Shown: positions 42,684 to 52,038, numbered from the stretch's first letter. The stretch is 64,000 nt of DNA from Bacillota bacterium (GCA_023436225.1 JAEZKA010000101.1:62001-126000), one strand, 5' to 3'. Program-made: numbers and translations. Notes: generated from the sequence alone by a model not told the origin.

Positions 42684-42838
42684 TCGAACATGTTATCAAT
42701 TCTTTCTATGCTTATTGTAAGACCATAATCATACCAAAGATCTTTCCTATTTGACTGATTACATATTATGGTATACTATTTATTATGTTTACTATCTATA
42801 TTCTGTTTCACATAATGATATAAACGGAGGATTATCAG

Positions 42839-43537
42839 ATGATATTATCGGAAATCAACAACCAAACGAATAATTGGATGAATTTCTTAATGGATAATGG
42901 CAAAGATATAAGCACAATCTATACGGAAAGGGCATTACTATTTTCAAAATCAGATAGTTACATTCAAGGCATTACAAATATAACTACTTTCTATCAAAAT
43001 AAATTCAAGGGCCTCATCTTAAAGGAATATAATTCGCTGTATCGTGTTCAATTATCAGAAAATAAAGATATGGTATTTGAAATTGGATTACTCACAACAG
43101 TACAGAATGTAAATTATCAATATCTAATTCTTTTTACAAGGATTAATGGGTCATGGCTACGAGACTTGGAGGCAGTTGCGGAAAAGACTGTTACTCTTGA
43201 GGTTGATAGTGGGATTGATGTAGCAAGAAAACACTGGGTAGAATTGGCCAATCAGCATTCTGCAATTACCTTAGCTAAGAGTGCTTATATTGAGGATTTA
43301 TTTTATTATAATCGAGGTATCCTATATCAAGGTTATGAGAGTTTGGTTGATGTTTATTCCTATATGAATGATTTAACCTTTAATATTAATCTTAAAGAGG
43401 ATTACTGTGTTATGGTTGGAGAAACGTTAGCTTATGAAATCGGTACATGGAAATCCTCTGATTACAAAGGAAACTATATTATTATATGGAAGAAGTCAGA
43501 AGACATTTGGAAGATCATGCTTGATTGTAACTGGTAA
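42839..43537 (+). CDS. Uncharacterised protein, probably tandem NTF2/SnoaL-like domains
   Basis: A 232-residue cytoplasmic protein I cannot name. It appears to have two halves, each ending in a strand-rich segment typical of SnoaL/DUF4440-type ketosteroid-isomerase folds (FEIGLLTTVQ ... YLILFTRINGSWLRDLEAV, and AYEIGTWKSS ... YIIIWKKSEDIWKIMLDCNW). There is no signal peptide or membrane segment. It may bind or modify a small ligand. A perfect repeat-family hairpin terminates the gene. It is divergent from the MerR-methyltransferase gene. Confidence 0.6.
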   Translation: MILSEINNQTNNWMNFLMDNGKDISTIYTERALLFSKSDSYIQGITNITTFYQNKFKGLILKEYNSLYRVQLSENKDMVFEIGLLTTVQNVNYQYLILFTRINGSWLRDLEAVAEKTVTLEVDSGIDVARKHWVELANQHSAITLAKSAYIEDLFYYNRGILYQGYESLVDVYSYMNDLTFNINLKEDYCVMVGETLAYEIGTWKSSDYKGNYIIIWKKSEDIWKIMLDCNW

Positions 43538-43570
43538 TAGGAGTGATAACACAGCCTCCCATTTTTAGTG

Positions 43571-43602
43571 AAACCCCCGTTACAAATGCGTAACGGGGGT
43601 TT
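43571..43602 (+). terminator. Repeat-family hairpin terminator (copy H)
   Basis: CCTCCCATTTTTAGTGAAA, then a perfect 13-base stem AAACCCCCGTTAC/GTAACGGGGGTTT around AAATGC and a T-rich tail. The flank and the loop match the intergenic repeat family; the stem sequence does not. Confidence 0.85.
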
Positions 43603-43637
43603 TGCTTGAATATCGATTGATTTACTTATTTAATACA

Positions 43638-45176
43638 TTATTTTTTATCAGTATTGCGTCCTTTATTCATATCACGTTTTATCTCACTAGGTGACAAGGC
43701 ATAATTGTATATACGAAGCTCATCCATCTTCCCCTTAAAGAAGGTACCGTTATTTTTCTCCGCTCCTATCCAAAGAGGACCACTGGAATTAGATATATCT
43801 CCATCAAACTTCTGTGTCGAAACAAGCTTTCCATTAATATAAATATTAATAGTATTATCGCCCTTTTTTGCTTCATCACCTTCCATGCCTTTATAGGTAA
43901 CGGTATAATAATACCATCTTCCATAACCTGTTGTACTTTCATCTATACCGAATTCGTATATATCGCCTTCCTCATCGAAGTTAGCAAGGGTCAGAGTTTC
44001 ACTGCCGTACCAGTCTTGTAAAATATAAGATGGATTCTTTTTATCATGGCTCTCTCCATATTTTGCCATTATCGGCTGGCTGGTTTTAGGCTTTTCTGCA
44101 TATATCCATGCGCCGATGGTAAATCCATTATCTAGATCCAAAGAATCGCTGTCTTTTACTTCAATGTAGCTGGATCCGTTGAAAATGGCACATTTATCTG
44201 CATAGGCATTTTCGTATTTTATGCCTCCCTTTGAATTAACCGCTGTACCATCATTCTTAAAGCTTGATGAATCCTTTAAATCTCCATTAAATTTAAAATA
44301 TGCAACCAATGCATTTGGCTTCTCTATTTTATCTGCACCTGGATTATCTGTAGCCGTTGCAGCATCATACAGCTCTTCAATCTCGCTGTAGGTCAGGGCA
44401 GTGTTATAAATTCTCATGTCATCCAATATACCCTTAAAGAAATTATCCACTGTCATAAAATGTCCAAAACCAATATACAATGGCTGTGATGATCTTATAA
44501 GAGAAACATTTTTCAGCTCGCTCTTTACAAGCTGCTTATTTTGATATATTTTCATGGTTTTACCATCATAGGTTGCTGTTATCAAGGTCCATTTCTGTAT
44601 ATCCACTTGTTTTTCAGAATGAATATCATCTGCACTGTCTTCATCGCAGAAGGTTATACCTGGGGTAAGATCACGCCATTCATATACGCCATAGGGGAAA
44701 TCAGAATCTTCCTCATTGTTTTTTATGATATACGGTACGCCGCCATCCATCATGTCTTTTTTCCTCATGTCCTCCTTATAAACCCAGAAGGAAAACGTAA
44801 AGGCATTCATAAGATCCAGTGAAGCACTGTCTTTGACTTCAATATAGCTTTTTCCGTCAAGCCTTACTCCAGAATTGAATACTCCATCTACATAGGTAAC
44901 CCCATTCTTTCCCGCTATAGCAACACCATCATTGTTATATTGTGAGGAATCCTTTAAATCACCATCGAATTTCCAATGAGCTACTATGCCCTTATATCCA
45001 TCTAATGGATCTACCGTATCATCTCCTATTTCATCTTCATATTCATCTGAATCCTCATAATCACCGGTATCATAATTCTCATCCTCCTCAGCATATGAGG
45101 TTAAGGCAGGGTACCAATACACTGTAGCTAATGTAAAAACAAGCAGAAAAGCGAGCAATTTACTTGATTTCTTCAT
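43638..45176 (-). CDS. Secreted protein with two LamG lectin-like domains
   Basis: About 512 residues with a signal peptide (MKKSSKLLAFLLVFTLATVY). An acidic spacer (EEDENYDTGDYEDSDEYEDE) is followed by two concanavalin A/LamG domains (about 60-270 and 285-505). Each opens with (V/L)(A/V)A(H/Y)(W/F)KF(D/N)GDLKDSS and ends (D/K)M/EL/RIYN-AL. They presumably bind glycans. No catalytic domain or sortase motif is seen. The start at ATG 45176 follows GGAGG by six bases; the ATG at 45191 overlaps that site. The AraC gene just upstream on the same strand may regulate it. Confidence 0.85.
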   Translation of the reverse strand: MKKSSKLLAFLLVFTLATVYWYPALTSYAEEDENYDTGDYEDSDEYEDEIGDDTVDPLDGYKGIVAHWKFDGDLKDSSQYNNDGVAIAGKNGVTYVDGVFNSGVRLDGKSYIEVKDSASLDLMNAFTFSFWVYKEDMRKKDMMDGGVPYIIKNNEEDSDFPYGVYEWRDLTPGITFCDEDSADDIHSEKQVDIQKWTLITATYDGKTMKIYQNKQLVKSELKNVSLIRSSQPLYIGFGHFMTVDNFFKGILDDMRIYNTALTYSEIEELYDAATATDNPGADKIEKPNALVAYFKFNGDLKDSSSFKNDGTAVNSKGGIKYENAYADKCAIFNGSSYIEVKDSDSLDLDNGFTIGAWIYAEKPKTSQPIMAKYGESHDKKNPSYILQDWYGSETLTLANFDEEGDIYEFGIDESTTGYGRWYYYTVTYKGMEGDEAKKGDNTINIYINGKLVSTQKFDGDISNSSGPLWIGAEKNNGTFFKGKMDELRIYNYALSPSEIKRDMNKGRNTDKK

Positions 45177-45354
45177 AAAAAACCTCCTCATTATTCTTAA
45201 AAATATGATACATTACAATAACCTGACAGTATTTCAATTTCTTATACTAATAGTACTGTTGGCGTAGTCTCATAATTTAAGTATATCAATAAAGAGGTTA
45301 TCAAGCTTCGGCTTTATTGCCTATTTTTACGGATATATTGCTAAACCTTTATAT

Positions 45355-46239
45355 TTAATTATTCATTTTTTTATATTGTGATGGTAGCATTCCTGTCTTT
45401 CTCTTGAATACAGAAGAAAAGTGTTCCAGATTATTAAACCCACACATAAAGCAAGCCTCTGTGACTGAGATTTTATTACTCTTTAGCAGATGGCTGGCTT
45501 TTTCAACCTTTATATCCAGAAGGTAATCGTAAGGTGTCTTTCCTGTTGTTGATTTAAATACTCTAATAAAATGATAAGGACTCAAATTTGCTGTTTGTGC
45601 AACACTCTCTAGTGAATAATCTCTATTGTAATTCTCCTTCAAAAAAGATATTGCTCTATTTATTCCATCCTTTTCATAATAATTGCGATCATTAATATAT
45701 TGCGAAATATTGCTTCTCAGTTGTCTCAACAAATTGATCACAATCTGATTTACAAGTCCTTGTGTCATAAATTCATATCCTGCTTGCTGCAATGTAGCTT
45801 CCTCCATGTACTGACTCAAATATATAAGCAAATCATTATCTGGCTCAATAGATTCATTTATAAACGCTACCTCCTGCCTACCGCATATTGCATAAGCTGT
45901 ATTTGAAAAAATGGTACGATCGATCTGAAGTCCTAACAGGCTACAATTATCCATAGGCATGGAGGGCCCGTGCTCCTGATCTGTATTAAAGGGTAGCAAC
46001 TTATTTTTCTTAAAATAAATAAGCTTATTCCCTGCAAAAGAAGGAGGCATATCAGACATCGGGATTACGAATTCATAGCTGCTATGCGTATGGATGCCCT
46101 TTGGTAAATGCATTACATTATTTGACTTAATAACAGCTGCTCCTGCCCCATGATATATATGTACTAGTGGATTTCCTTCTTCATAATCAGGAAACGGATA
46201 TGGGCCATCTCCAAGAATCCTTTTTAGATCCTCTATCAT
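45355..46239 (-). CDS. AraC-family transcriptional regulator
   Basis: About 294 residues: an N-terminal cupin-like domain (HLPKGIHTHSSYEFVIPM) and a C-terminal double helix-turn-helix (YSLESVAQTANLSPYHFIRVFK, ISVTEACFMCGFNNLEHFSSVFKRK). The start at 46239 has GGAGG five bases upstream; the frame is open 25 codons further with no ribosome site. Its ligand is probably a sugar. It lies 178 bases upstream of the LamG gene on the same strand. Confidence 0.88.
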   Translation of the reverse strand: MIEDLKRILGDGPYPFPDYEEGNPLVHIYHGAGAAVIKSNNVMHLPKGIHTHSSYEFVIPMSDMPPSFAGNKLIYFKKNKLLPFNTDQEHGPSMPMDNCSLLGLQIDRTIFSNTAYAICGRQEVAFINESIEPDNDLLIYLSQYMEEATLQQAGYEFMTQGLVNQIVINLLRQLRSNISQYINDRNYYEKDGINRAISFLKENYNRDYSLESVAQTANLSPYHFIRVFKSTTGKTPYDYLLDIKVEKASHLLKSNKISVTEACFMCGFNNLEHFSSVFKRKTGMLPSQYKKMNN

Positions 46240-46424
46240 ATAATCCTCCATTTCAGGAAATAAAATAAAAACTACACGCCTATATTTTGCATATCCACTC
46301 CCATCAGGGCACAAACTAAAACGAATAGTTCTTATGCATATTCTCCAATATCTATATTATCATATAATTCCATATTTTCAAATTGATATTACATTAATCG
46401 CACTGATGCTTTATTTTCAGCATA

Positions 46425-47756
46425 TCAAACATATCCCAGCATTTCCTCTTTGATTATCTTTACTATTATTTTTAGTATATCCAGATCCTTTTCAGGCACA
46501 CCTGCAATGCATAGTCGGATACCCTGCGGTTCGTCACTTAAGGTATGCCACAGAGAGACCAGTATATTTCTTTGAGCTAGTATTTCTACAATCTGTTTGG
46601 ATAAGTTGCCAGACGGCAGAGTAATCCACAGGAAAAGCCCCTGTTTAGGTACATAATATGTTAGCCCTGTCCCATCAACAGAAGATAGAAGTGCTTTCGC
46701 TTTGAGTAGTTTTCTCCGATAACAAGCATTTACCTTTTGAATATGCTTATCATACATTCCTGATTTAAGATAGATGTTCAGCGCACCCTGTGCGAAACCG
46801 GAGGTGCAAATATCAGATATATACTTTTCCCGAACAATACTATCACACAAGGCCTCCGGCACCACCATTGCACCCAAACGGATTCCCGGCAAAAATGTCT
46901 TCGAGAAGCTGCGAATGTATACTGTAAGCTGTTTCGTATCATAGTAATGCAATGGTTGGGATCGCTTATTCGTTCCCAAATCTGCAAGATAGTCGTCTTC
47001 AATTATAGTCACCTGATATCGTCCACAAAGCTCAGCTATTGTTTGCTTATCCGTTTCTGATAGTGAATACCCCGTCGGGTTATGATATCTGGGAATGATA
47101 TAAAATGCCCTGATTTGCTCTGATTTCAGAATTTGCTCCAATTTCTTCGGATCAATTCCAGTAAATTCTCTGGGAATTACCATATGATCTATATGTAACG
47201 ACCTAGCCATATCTAGAACCGCAGGGTAGGTTGGTGTTTCCACTAAAAGCTTCCCTTCTGACGGTGCTTGAAAAATGACTTTCAGTGCAAGCATAATCCC
47301 TTGCTGGGCTCCGTTTGTTATCATGATCTGTGGGACTGATGCATAGATACCATCCTTCGCAAATCTTTCCTTTAACGTTTCTCTCAGTTCTGTAAAGCCC
47401 GTGGGCGGTTCATAGAGAAATAAATTCTTCTTATATTCCTCGACGGACCGATTAATAGCATGTGAAAAGGCGCGATACGGAATTAGGGTAGAATCAGGCT
47501 GTACTGTCTGAAAATTAAACGTTTTTAATAACGGGGCTTCTTCCAGCTCAGAATTAGCCACATAATAACCTCCCCTTGGGATACAATAAAGATAATGCTC
47601 CTCTTCCAAAGCTTGATACGCTTTTATAACAGTGATTTTATTTACTGAAAGAATTTTAGATATTTCTCTGCATCCCGGTAACCTCTGCCCTTCTGCAATC
47701 CTTTTTTCCCTGATTTCCTTCATAATATAAGTTTTAACTATTTCTGCTTTTGTCAT
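46425..47756 (-). CDS. MocR/PdxR-type regulator (GntR HTH fused to aminotransferase)
   Basis: A 443-residue protein. Residues 1-70 are a GntR winged helix (RLPGCREISKILSVNKITVIKAYQAL). Residues 95-443 are a fold-type I aminotransferase-like domain with MITNGAQQGIMLAL, IPRYHNPTGYS, IIEDDYLADL and the PLP lysine in YIRSFSKTFLPGIRLG. MocR proteins use PLP to sense amino acids or PLP levels and usually control a divergent neighbour. Here that is the acetyltransferase gene at 47871, with a TCTGTA-GTAG-TACAGA dyad between. Confidence 0.9.
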   Translation of the reverse strand: MTKAEIVKTYIMKEIREKRIAEGQRLPGCREISKILSVNKITVIKAYQALEEEHYLYCIPRGGYYVANSELEEAPLLKTFNFQTVQPDSTLIPYRAFSHAINRSVEEYKKNLFLYEPPTGFTELRETLKERFAKDGIYASVPQIMITNGAQQGIMLALKVIFQAPSEGKLLVETPTYPAVLDMARSLHIDHMVIPREFTGIDPKKLEQILKSEQIRAFYIIPRYHNPTGYSLSETDKQTIAELCGRYQVTIIEDDYLADLGTNKRSQPLHYYDTKQLTVYIRSFSKTFLPGIRLGAMVVPEALCDSIVREKYISDICTSGFAQGALNIYLKSGMYDKHIQKVNACYRRKLLKAKALLSSVDGTGLTYYVPKQGLFLWITLPSGNLSKQIVEILAQRNILVSLWHTLSDEPQGIRLCIAGVPEKDLDILKIIVKIIKEEMLGYV

Positions 47757-47779
47757 AGCTTTACCTCAATCCATTATAG

Positions 47780-47795
47780 TCTGTAGTAGTACAGA
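47780..47795. promoter_or_regulatory. Candidate MocR operator
   Basis: A perfect dyad TCTGTA-GTAG-TACAGA in the 114-base divergent region, 24 bases before the MocR start codon. Confidence 0.5.
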
Positions 47796-47870
47796 TCAAA
47801 AATCAACAGTTTGAACTATTAATAATATCATTATATACTAAATTCAGATTAAAACCAGAGGGGGATTTAA

Positions 47871-48716
47871 ATGATTGAAATAGAAAAGGAAAAATTTAAG
47901 GACCTTATACCTGCACTACTTACAGCGGATATTAATACCTTATTTGCCATGTGTGTATTAGAGGAAAAGGTTAATGGGAGGGTTTATGTCGATGACTACA
48001 CAACTCACGGAGCATTTTATATTCAGCATCCATATGGAATGACTTTCCTTTATGGAGAGAGCAAAAAGTCAGAGTTTTATCAACAGTTGAAAACCCATAT
48101 GCTTAACTTAGATCATGTCAGAAAGAAAGTAGAATGGCTGCAGGTATATCCTTCTACGCTATACCCGAAAATAGACTCTCTATTGGTAGGCCACTTAGTG
48201 AAAAAAGCTCCAGAAGAGGTGTACCGCGAGCCTTCACCTGAGGAATCTGAACAGGTTCTGGAATATCAAAGAATCAACTTTTTCTTTCACAGAAAGAATT
48301 ACGAAAATTACAAAAGAACCCTTTTGGAAAGTGAGCTCGATATCACGTCAACCTCAAAAAAAGTTTATGAACAGCTAAATGGTGCCGTTGCTCCAAACTG
48401 TTTTTGGAATAGTTACTCTGATTTTATAAGTAACGGGATAGGTTTTACTCTATCCAGGGATAATATTCCGGTATCTACGGCCTTTGCCGCCTATGTTACT
48501 GAACAGAAGCTTGAAATCGGAATAGAGACAGCTGCAGCTTACCGCGGCTTTGGTTATGCTGCAATAGTATGCTCCCGACTGATTGATTATTGCTTGGAGC
48601 ATGGGTATGAACCCATTTGGTCATGTAATTCCGGGAATATCGGCTCAAGAAGGCTTGCACAAAAACTAGGGTTCGTAGAGTGCAAAAGAATCCCTTACTA
48701 CCGCCTACCCCTTTAA
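47871..48716 (+). CDS. GNAT acetyltransferase (GNAT_acetyltran/PF12746-like)
   Basis: A 281-residue protein. The N-terminal half (residues 1-140) is the poorly conserved domain of this two-domain family (INTLFAMCVLEEKVNGRVYVDD, HGAFYIQHPYGMTFLYGES). The C-terminal half is a GNAT fold with ETAAAYRGFGYAAIVCSRLIDYCLEHG and NIGSRRLAQKLGF. The substrate is unknown. Divergent arrangement with a MocR gene suggests an amine or amino-acid substrate. GGGGG precedes the ATG and a strong terminator follows. Confidence 0.82.
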   Translation: MIEIEKEKFKDLIPALLTADINTLFAMCVLEEKVNGRVYVDDYTTHGAFYIQHPYGMTFLYGESKKSEFYQQLKTHMLNLDHVRKKVEWLQVYPSTLYPKIDSLLVGHLVKKAPEEVYREPSPEESEQVLEYQRINFFFHRKNYENYKRTLLESELDITSTSKKVYEQLNGAVAPNCFWNSYSDFISNGIGFTLSRDNIPVSTAFAAYVTEQKLEIGIETAAAYRGFGYAAIVCSRLIDYCLEHGYEPIWSCNSGNIGSRRLAQKLGFVECKRIPYYRLPL

Positions 48717-48734
48717 AACTGCATCGCTAGTTAG

Positions 48735-48764
48735 AACCCCCATGTCAATGACGCCATGGGGGTT
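48735..48764 (+). terminator. Terminator of the acetyltransferase gene
   Basis: AACCCCCATG and CATGGGGGTT enclose ten bases, followed by GAATTTTT. The convergent AraC gene ends ten bases beyond. Confidence 0.8.
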
Positions 48765-48773
48765 GAATTTTTA

Positions 48774-49619
48774 CTAGAATTTTAATGGTATGTAAATATC
48801 CAGTGTGCTCTCTTGGGTCTTCTTAGTGGAATATATTTCAATCGTATCCACTTCTGCCAATTCAATACCTGATAAAGGTAGCCAACTACCATAGATATTG
48901 TCATATGTTGTTTTTAAATCACGCATATTTCCCTTGTGAGTAAATACAGCATATTTTGAGTGAGGAATTGTTTTCGATACCATTCCGTCCGGAATACTAT
49001 TGTATTCTGCAACCTCTATTCCTGCCATATATTCAAATGCGCTCTCATCCGTTATATTTGGCATGTACTCACAGATCCCCAATGTATCTTCATTCGTAAT
49101 AATATTACCTATCTCACATTTTCTTAAATTAAATTCATCCCATAGGCTTCGTATTAAAGCATCTCCTGGTTTAACGATCTTCTTCATACCTATTATTTTA
49201 AATTCTTTCTCAAGAACTATTCTAGGAATTAATAAATCTCCTATATGATCTATTAATTTCTGATATGCATTTATCTTTTCAAATAATACAATACTGCTTT
49301 TTGTTTTTCTGTATCTGCCCGGTGTAATATGAAATAATTTGGTGAAGGCTCTAGTAAATACTTCTTGTGAATTAAATCCATAGTCGATAGCAATTTCAAT
49401 TAAACGCTTTTTGGTAACCGCTAATTCAATAGCTGCATCACTCAATTTTCTCTTTATGATATATTCTTTAATGGATTCTCCCATTAAAGCCTGAAATATA
49501 CGATAAAAATGAGTTGTTGAATATCCTGACCGCTGAACAACTGTATTTATATCGATAATCTCTTTTATATTCTCTTCAATATAATCAATTGATTTCTGAA
49601 TATTTTCACAATAATTCAT
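48774..49619 (-). CDS. AraC-type regulator with GyrI-like effector-binding domain
   Basis: A 281-residue Rob/TipA-like arrangement: the double helix-turn-helix is N-terminal (residues 5-105: VVQRSGYSTTHFYRIFQALMG, AIDYGFNSQEVFTRAFTKLF), and residues 125-281 form a GyrI-like ligand-binding domain (PDGMVSKTIPHSKYAVFTHKG, YGSWLPLSG, YIPLKF). Such proteins sense hydrophobic drugs or peptides. It is 46 bases downstream of a stand-alone GyrI-like gene on the same strand, forming an operon. Confidence 0.88.
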   Translation of the reverse strand: MNYCENIQKSIDYIEENIKEIIDINTVVQRSGYSTTHFYRIFQALMGESIKEYIIKRKLSDAAIELAVTKKRLIEIAIDYGFNSQEVFTRAFTKLFHITPGRYRKTKSSIVLFEKINAYQKLIDHIGDLLIPRIVLEKEFKIIGMKKIVKPGDALIRSLWDEFNLRKCEIGNIITNEDTLGICEYMPNITDESAFEYMAGIEVAEYNSIPDGMVSKTIPHSKYAVFTHKGNMRDLKTTYDNIYGSWLPLSGIELAEVDTIEIYSTKKTQESTLDIYIPLKF

Positions 49620-49665
49620 TAATATAAGCCTCCATAATACTATGTCATGCTACTTAATTATTATC

Positions 49666-50160
49666 TCATACCTTTTCTCTAATTGGTAGCCAGAACTCCA
49701 CAATTACTCCGTTTATAGAATCATTATATGGAGGATACAATTCCATCTCCGGTATATCAGCATGCACATAGTTTGAGTTTGGCAGCCATTCCATAAAAGC
49801 ATACATTTCAGCTTCAATAAGTGCATCGGGAAGCTCACCTCTATTTCTAAAAACTGCCCATTCACTAGCCTGAACCTCATATTCCTCCAATTCCATTTCC
49901 TTGGGGCATATATCACTTTCTGTTGCTATAAAGAAATAGAAACTTCGATTATTCGGATCCTTTTCTACACAAGAAACCCCAAATACAGTACTATCTAGTA
50001 TCGCATCATTTTTACGCAGACTTTTTAACCTTTCAACTAAACCATTTTTATTAGACTCGTCCCAAAATTGTCCGAATAACTCATTATCCGTTCCAGATAT
50101 CCATACTTTTCTACCCACTATTTTAAAACTTGGTTTCTTTTCAATTCTCATCTCTACCAT
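49666..50160 (-). CDS. Stand-alone GyrI-like effector-binding protein
   Basis: A 164-residue single-domain SOUL/GyrI-like (AraC E-binding) protein: PSFKIVGRKVWISG, VFGVSCVEKDPNNRSFYFFIA, EVQASEWAVFRNRGELPDAL and the C-terminal GVIVEFWLPI. These proteins bind or hydrolyse small hydrophobic molecules. It precedes and probably shares a transcript with the Rob-like regulator, suggesting sequestration of the same ligand. AGGAGG lies nine bases before the ATG. Confidence 0.83.
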   Translation of the reverse strand: MVEMRIEKKPSFKIVGRKVWISGTDNELFGQFWDESNKNGLVERLKSLRKNDAILDSTVFGVSCVEKDPNNRSFYFFIATESDICPKEMELEEYEVQASEWAVFRNRGELPDALIEAEMYAFMEWLPNSNYVHADIPEMELYPPYNDSINGVIVEFWLPIREKV

Positions 50161-50336
50161 ATAAATAATCCTCCTAAGTATAATTAATAAATAAATTATA
50201 TACCTATTAATAACTTTGTGTTTTGATGTCTATTACCATTTTTATTCTACCTTTCGTAGCAACTTGGTAAAGAACATCAAAAATAGTATTTATGTTTTTT
50301 GTATACTTCTTTCATCAATTAATCGGAGGTAACTAT

Positions 50337-51452
50337 ATGGATAATAAAGTAATGGAATTTAAACATTGTGTAGTTGAAGGCACACCCTACGAGGCAGGAA
50401 GGCAGCTCGGAGAAATATTTAAGCAAGACAAAGAATTTATTAAGCTTATGTCATCACCCTTTGATGGTAATAAGCTCTCAGAACATCAAGTATCAAAGGT
50501 TATTGAGCTTTTTGATATTTTTAGTCCTGGGTTAAATGAAGAGATAAAAGGCTTTGCTGATGCTGTAGACGTAAATGCCGAGGATGTGGTTTACTATTTC
50601 GTATTTTTACAAAATGTATCCTGTAATTGCAGTCACATATCACTAACCTCACAGGTTACAGATAATGGCCATTCCTATCTGGGTAGGAATTATGATTTTG
50701 GCTGGTATGATAAGCCAATATTAATAGAAACACATATCAAAGGACAATACAGCCAAATAGGTTTCGGTTGTCAAATATTTGGCCGTTTTGACGGAATGAA
50801 TGAACACGGACTTTGTGTAACTACATCTGCCGGTGTTATTAATCCCGAATATAATGATGACGGTTTTGTTTTTCCTTTTATTGTTCGTTCTATCCTAAGT
50901 AATTGCCAAACTACGAATGAAGCAATTAAGTTTATAGATACTTTGAAAATAGCAGACTTTAGAAACTTTATTATTTCTGACCGTTTTGGTAATTCTGCAT
51001 TAATCGAAGTAGCTGCTTCAAAAAAAGCAACAATACTTGCAGGGGCAGAGGAAGTTGATAAATACTTATTTTCAACAAATCACTATAATCATCCTTATAT
51101 GAAGAACCTTGGATTTCCTGTAACAAAGCATTCTATCACAAGGTATGAAGCCATAAAGTCTCGAATTGAAGCTTCATTACCAAAAGTAACGAAAGAAGAT
51201 CTTAAACGAATATTGTCAACATGCATGCCGGATGGTACCTGCTGCCATCATTATGCAGATGGTATGGGTACCTTATGGTCAATGATTTTTGATCCGATGG
51301 ATACAGCAGTCGATATATGCTTTGGATCGCCAAACGTAAATTCGTGGAGAACCTTCTATCTATATAGCTCCCCAGGAGTTGAGGCATATTCCTCTTTGTT
51401 ACCCAATGAACCTGCTGATGCCGATTTTTGGGGCACGACCAACAATCTATAA
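50337..51452 (+). CDS. C45-family/choloylglycine-hydrolase-like linear amide hydrolase
   Basis: About 371 residues of the acyl-CoA:6-APA acyltransferase (AAT, C45) and conjugated bile acid hydrolase superfamily. VVEGTPYEAGRQLGEIF opens the family fold; the autocatalytic Cys is probably in FLQNVSCNCSHISL; SYLGRNYDFGWYD, FDGMNEHGLCVTTSAG, and STNHYNHPYMK follow. It hydrolyses a linear amide, perhaps a beta-lactam side chain or N-acyl amino acid. There is no signal peptide. The ATG at 50337 has GGAGG nine bases upstream; the frame from 50292 has none. Confidence 0.85.
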   Translation: MDNKVMEFKHCVVEGTPYEAGRQLGEIFKQDKEFIKLMSSPFDGNKLSEHQVSKVIELFDIFSPGLNEEIKGFADAVDVNAEDVVYYFVFLQNVSCNCSHISLTSQVTDNGHSYLGRNYDFGWYDKPILIETHIKGQYSQIGFGCQIFGRFDGMNEHGLCVTTSAGVINPEYNDDGFVFPFIVRSILSNCQTTNEAIKFIDTLKIADFRNFIISDRFGNSALIEVAASKKATILAGAEEVDKYLFSTNHYNHPYMKNLGFPVTKHSITRYEAIKSRIEASLPKVTKEDLKRILSTCMPDGTCCHHYADGMGTLWSMIFDPMDTAVDICFGSPNVNSWRTFYLYSSPGVEAYSSLLPNEPADADFWGTTNNL

Positions 51453-51508
51453 CATTGGATACTAAAGGTCTTTCCCATTGATAATCAAACAAATAGCCTC
51501 CACCTTTT

Positions 51509-51549
51509 AAGCAAAAGCCCTCCACAATAGCGTGGCGGGCTGTTTGCTT
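51509..51549 (+). terminator. Repeat-family hairpin terminator (copy I)
   Basis: TAGCCTCCACCTTTTAAGC flank, then AAGCAAAAGCCCTCCAC paired with GTGGCGGGCTGTTTGCTT around AATAGC. It ends the amidase transcript. The gap 51453-51629 holds nothing else. Confidence 0.75.
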
Positions 51550-51629
51550 GTGAGCTTTGAGTTGTTTCGCTGCATCCAATTGGATGAAACTTTTACTTTG
51601 TACAGGATTTCAGCTTAGTAGTCAACCAA

Positions 51630-51923
51630 CTAATATTTATCCTCGCAGAAAATATTTATTTTAACACAGCCTGATCCTTCCTTGCATTCATGTTCCTTTT
51701 TATTACCATATTCTTTCGCTTCCTTTTCGTCTTCACAAAAGATGTTTATAACAACACAGCTTTTTTCCTCTTTGTGTTCTTCACCCTTTTTGCAATCTTC
51801 TTCCTTCCATTCCTTCTCTTCATTGCAGAAGATATTAACAGTAACACAAAAACCTTCTTTTCTCTTATCGTCTTTCTTTTCTTCCTCTTTGCAAAAGTCT
51901 TTGTAGCCATAGAAATTGTACAT
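51630..51923 (-). CDS. Small Cys-rich triple-repeat protein, function unknown
   Basis: A 97-residue, highly charged protein with three copies of C-V-x-(V/I)-N-I-F-C-(N/E)-(E/D) (GFCVTVNIFCNEEKE, KSCVVINIFCEDEKE, SGCVKINIFCED), about 30 residues apart and separated by Lys/Glu-rich spacers. Each repeat carries two Cys six residues apart in a beta-like strand; two further Cys lie in the spacers. There is no signal peptide. A perfect AAAAAGGAGGATTAGCGATG start region supports real expression. Metal binding, a spore-coat role or a crosslinked peptide are all possible; I do not recognise the family. Confidence 0.7.
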   Translation of the reverse strand: MYNFYGYKDFCKEEEKKDDKRKEGFCVTVNIFCNEEKEWKEEDCKKGEEHKEEKSCVVINIFCEDEKEAKEYGNKKEHECKEGSGCVKINIFCEDKY

Positions 51924-52038
51924 CGCTAATCCTCCTTTTTATTTATTACACTATATCTTATACATAATTCGACATAATGTTACAAAATAATGGGATAGTC
52001 ATTTAACTCCTATGTGTATCCTTTATTTACACTTAAAC

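Noticed and set aside
51682..51929. Phe/Ser-rich plus-strand frames opposite the Cys-rich gene
   Set aside because: They mirror the Lys/Glu codons of the minus-strand gene and have no ribosome site.
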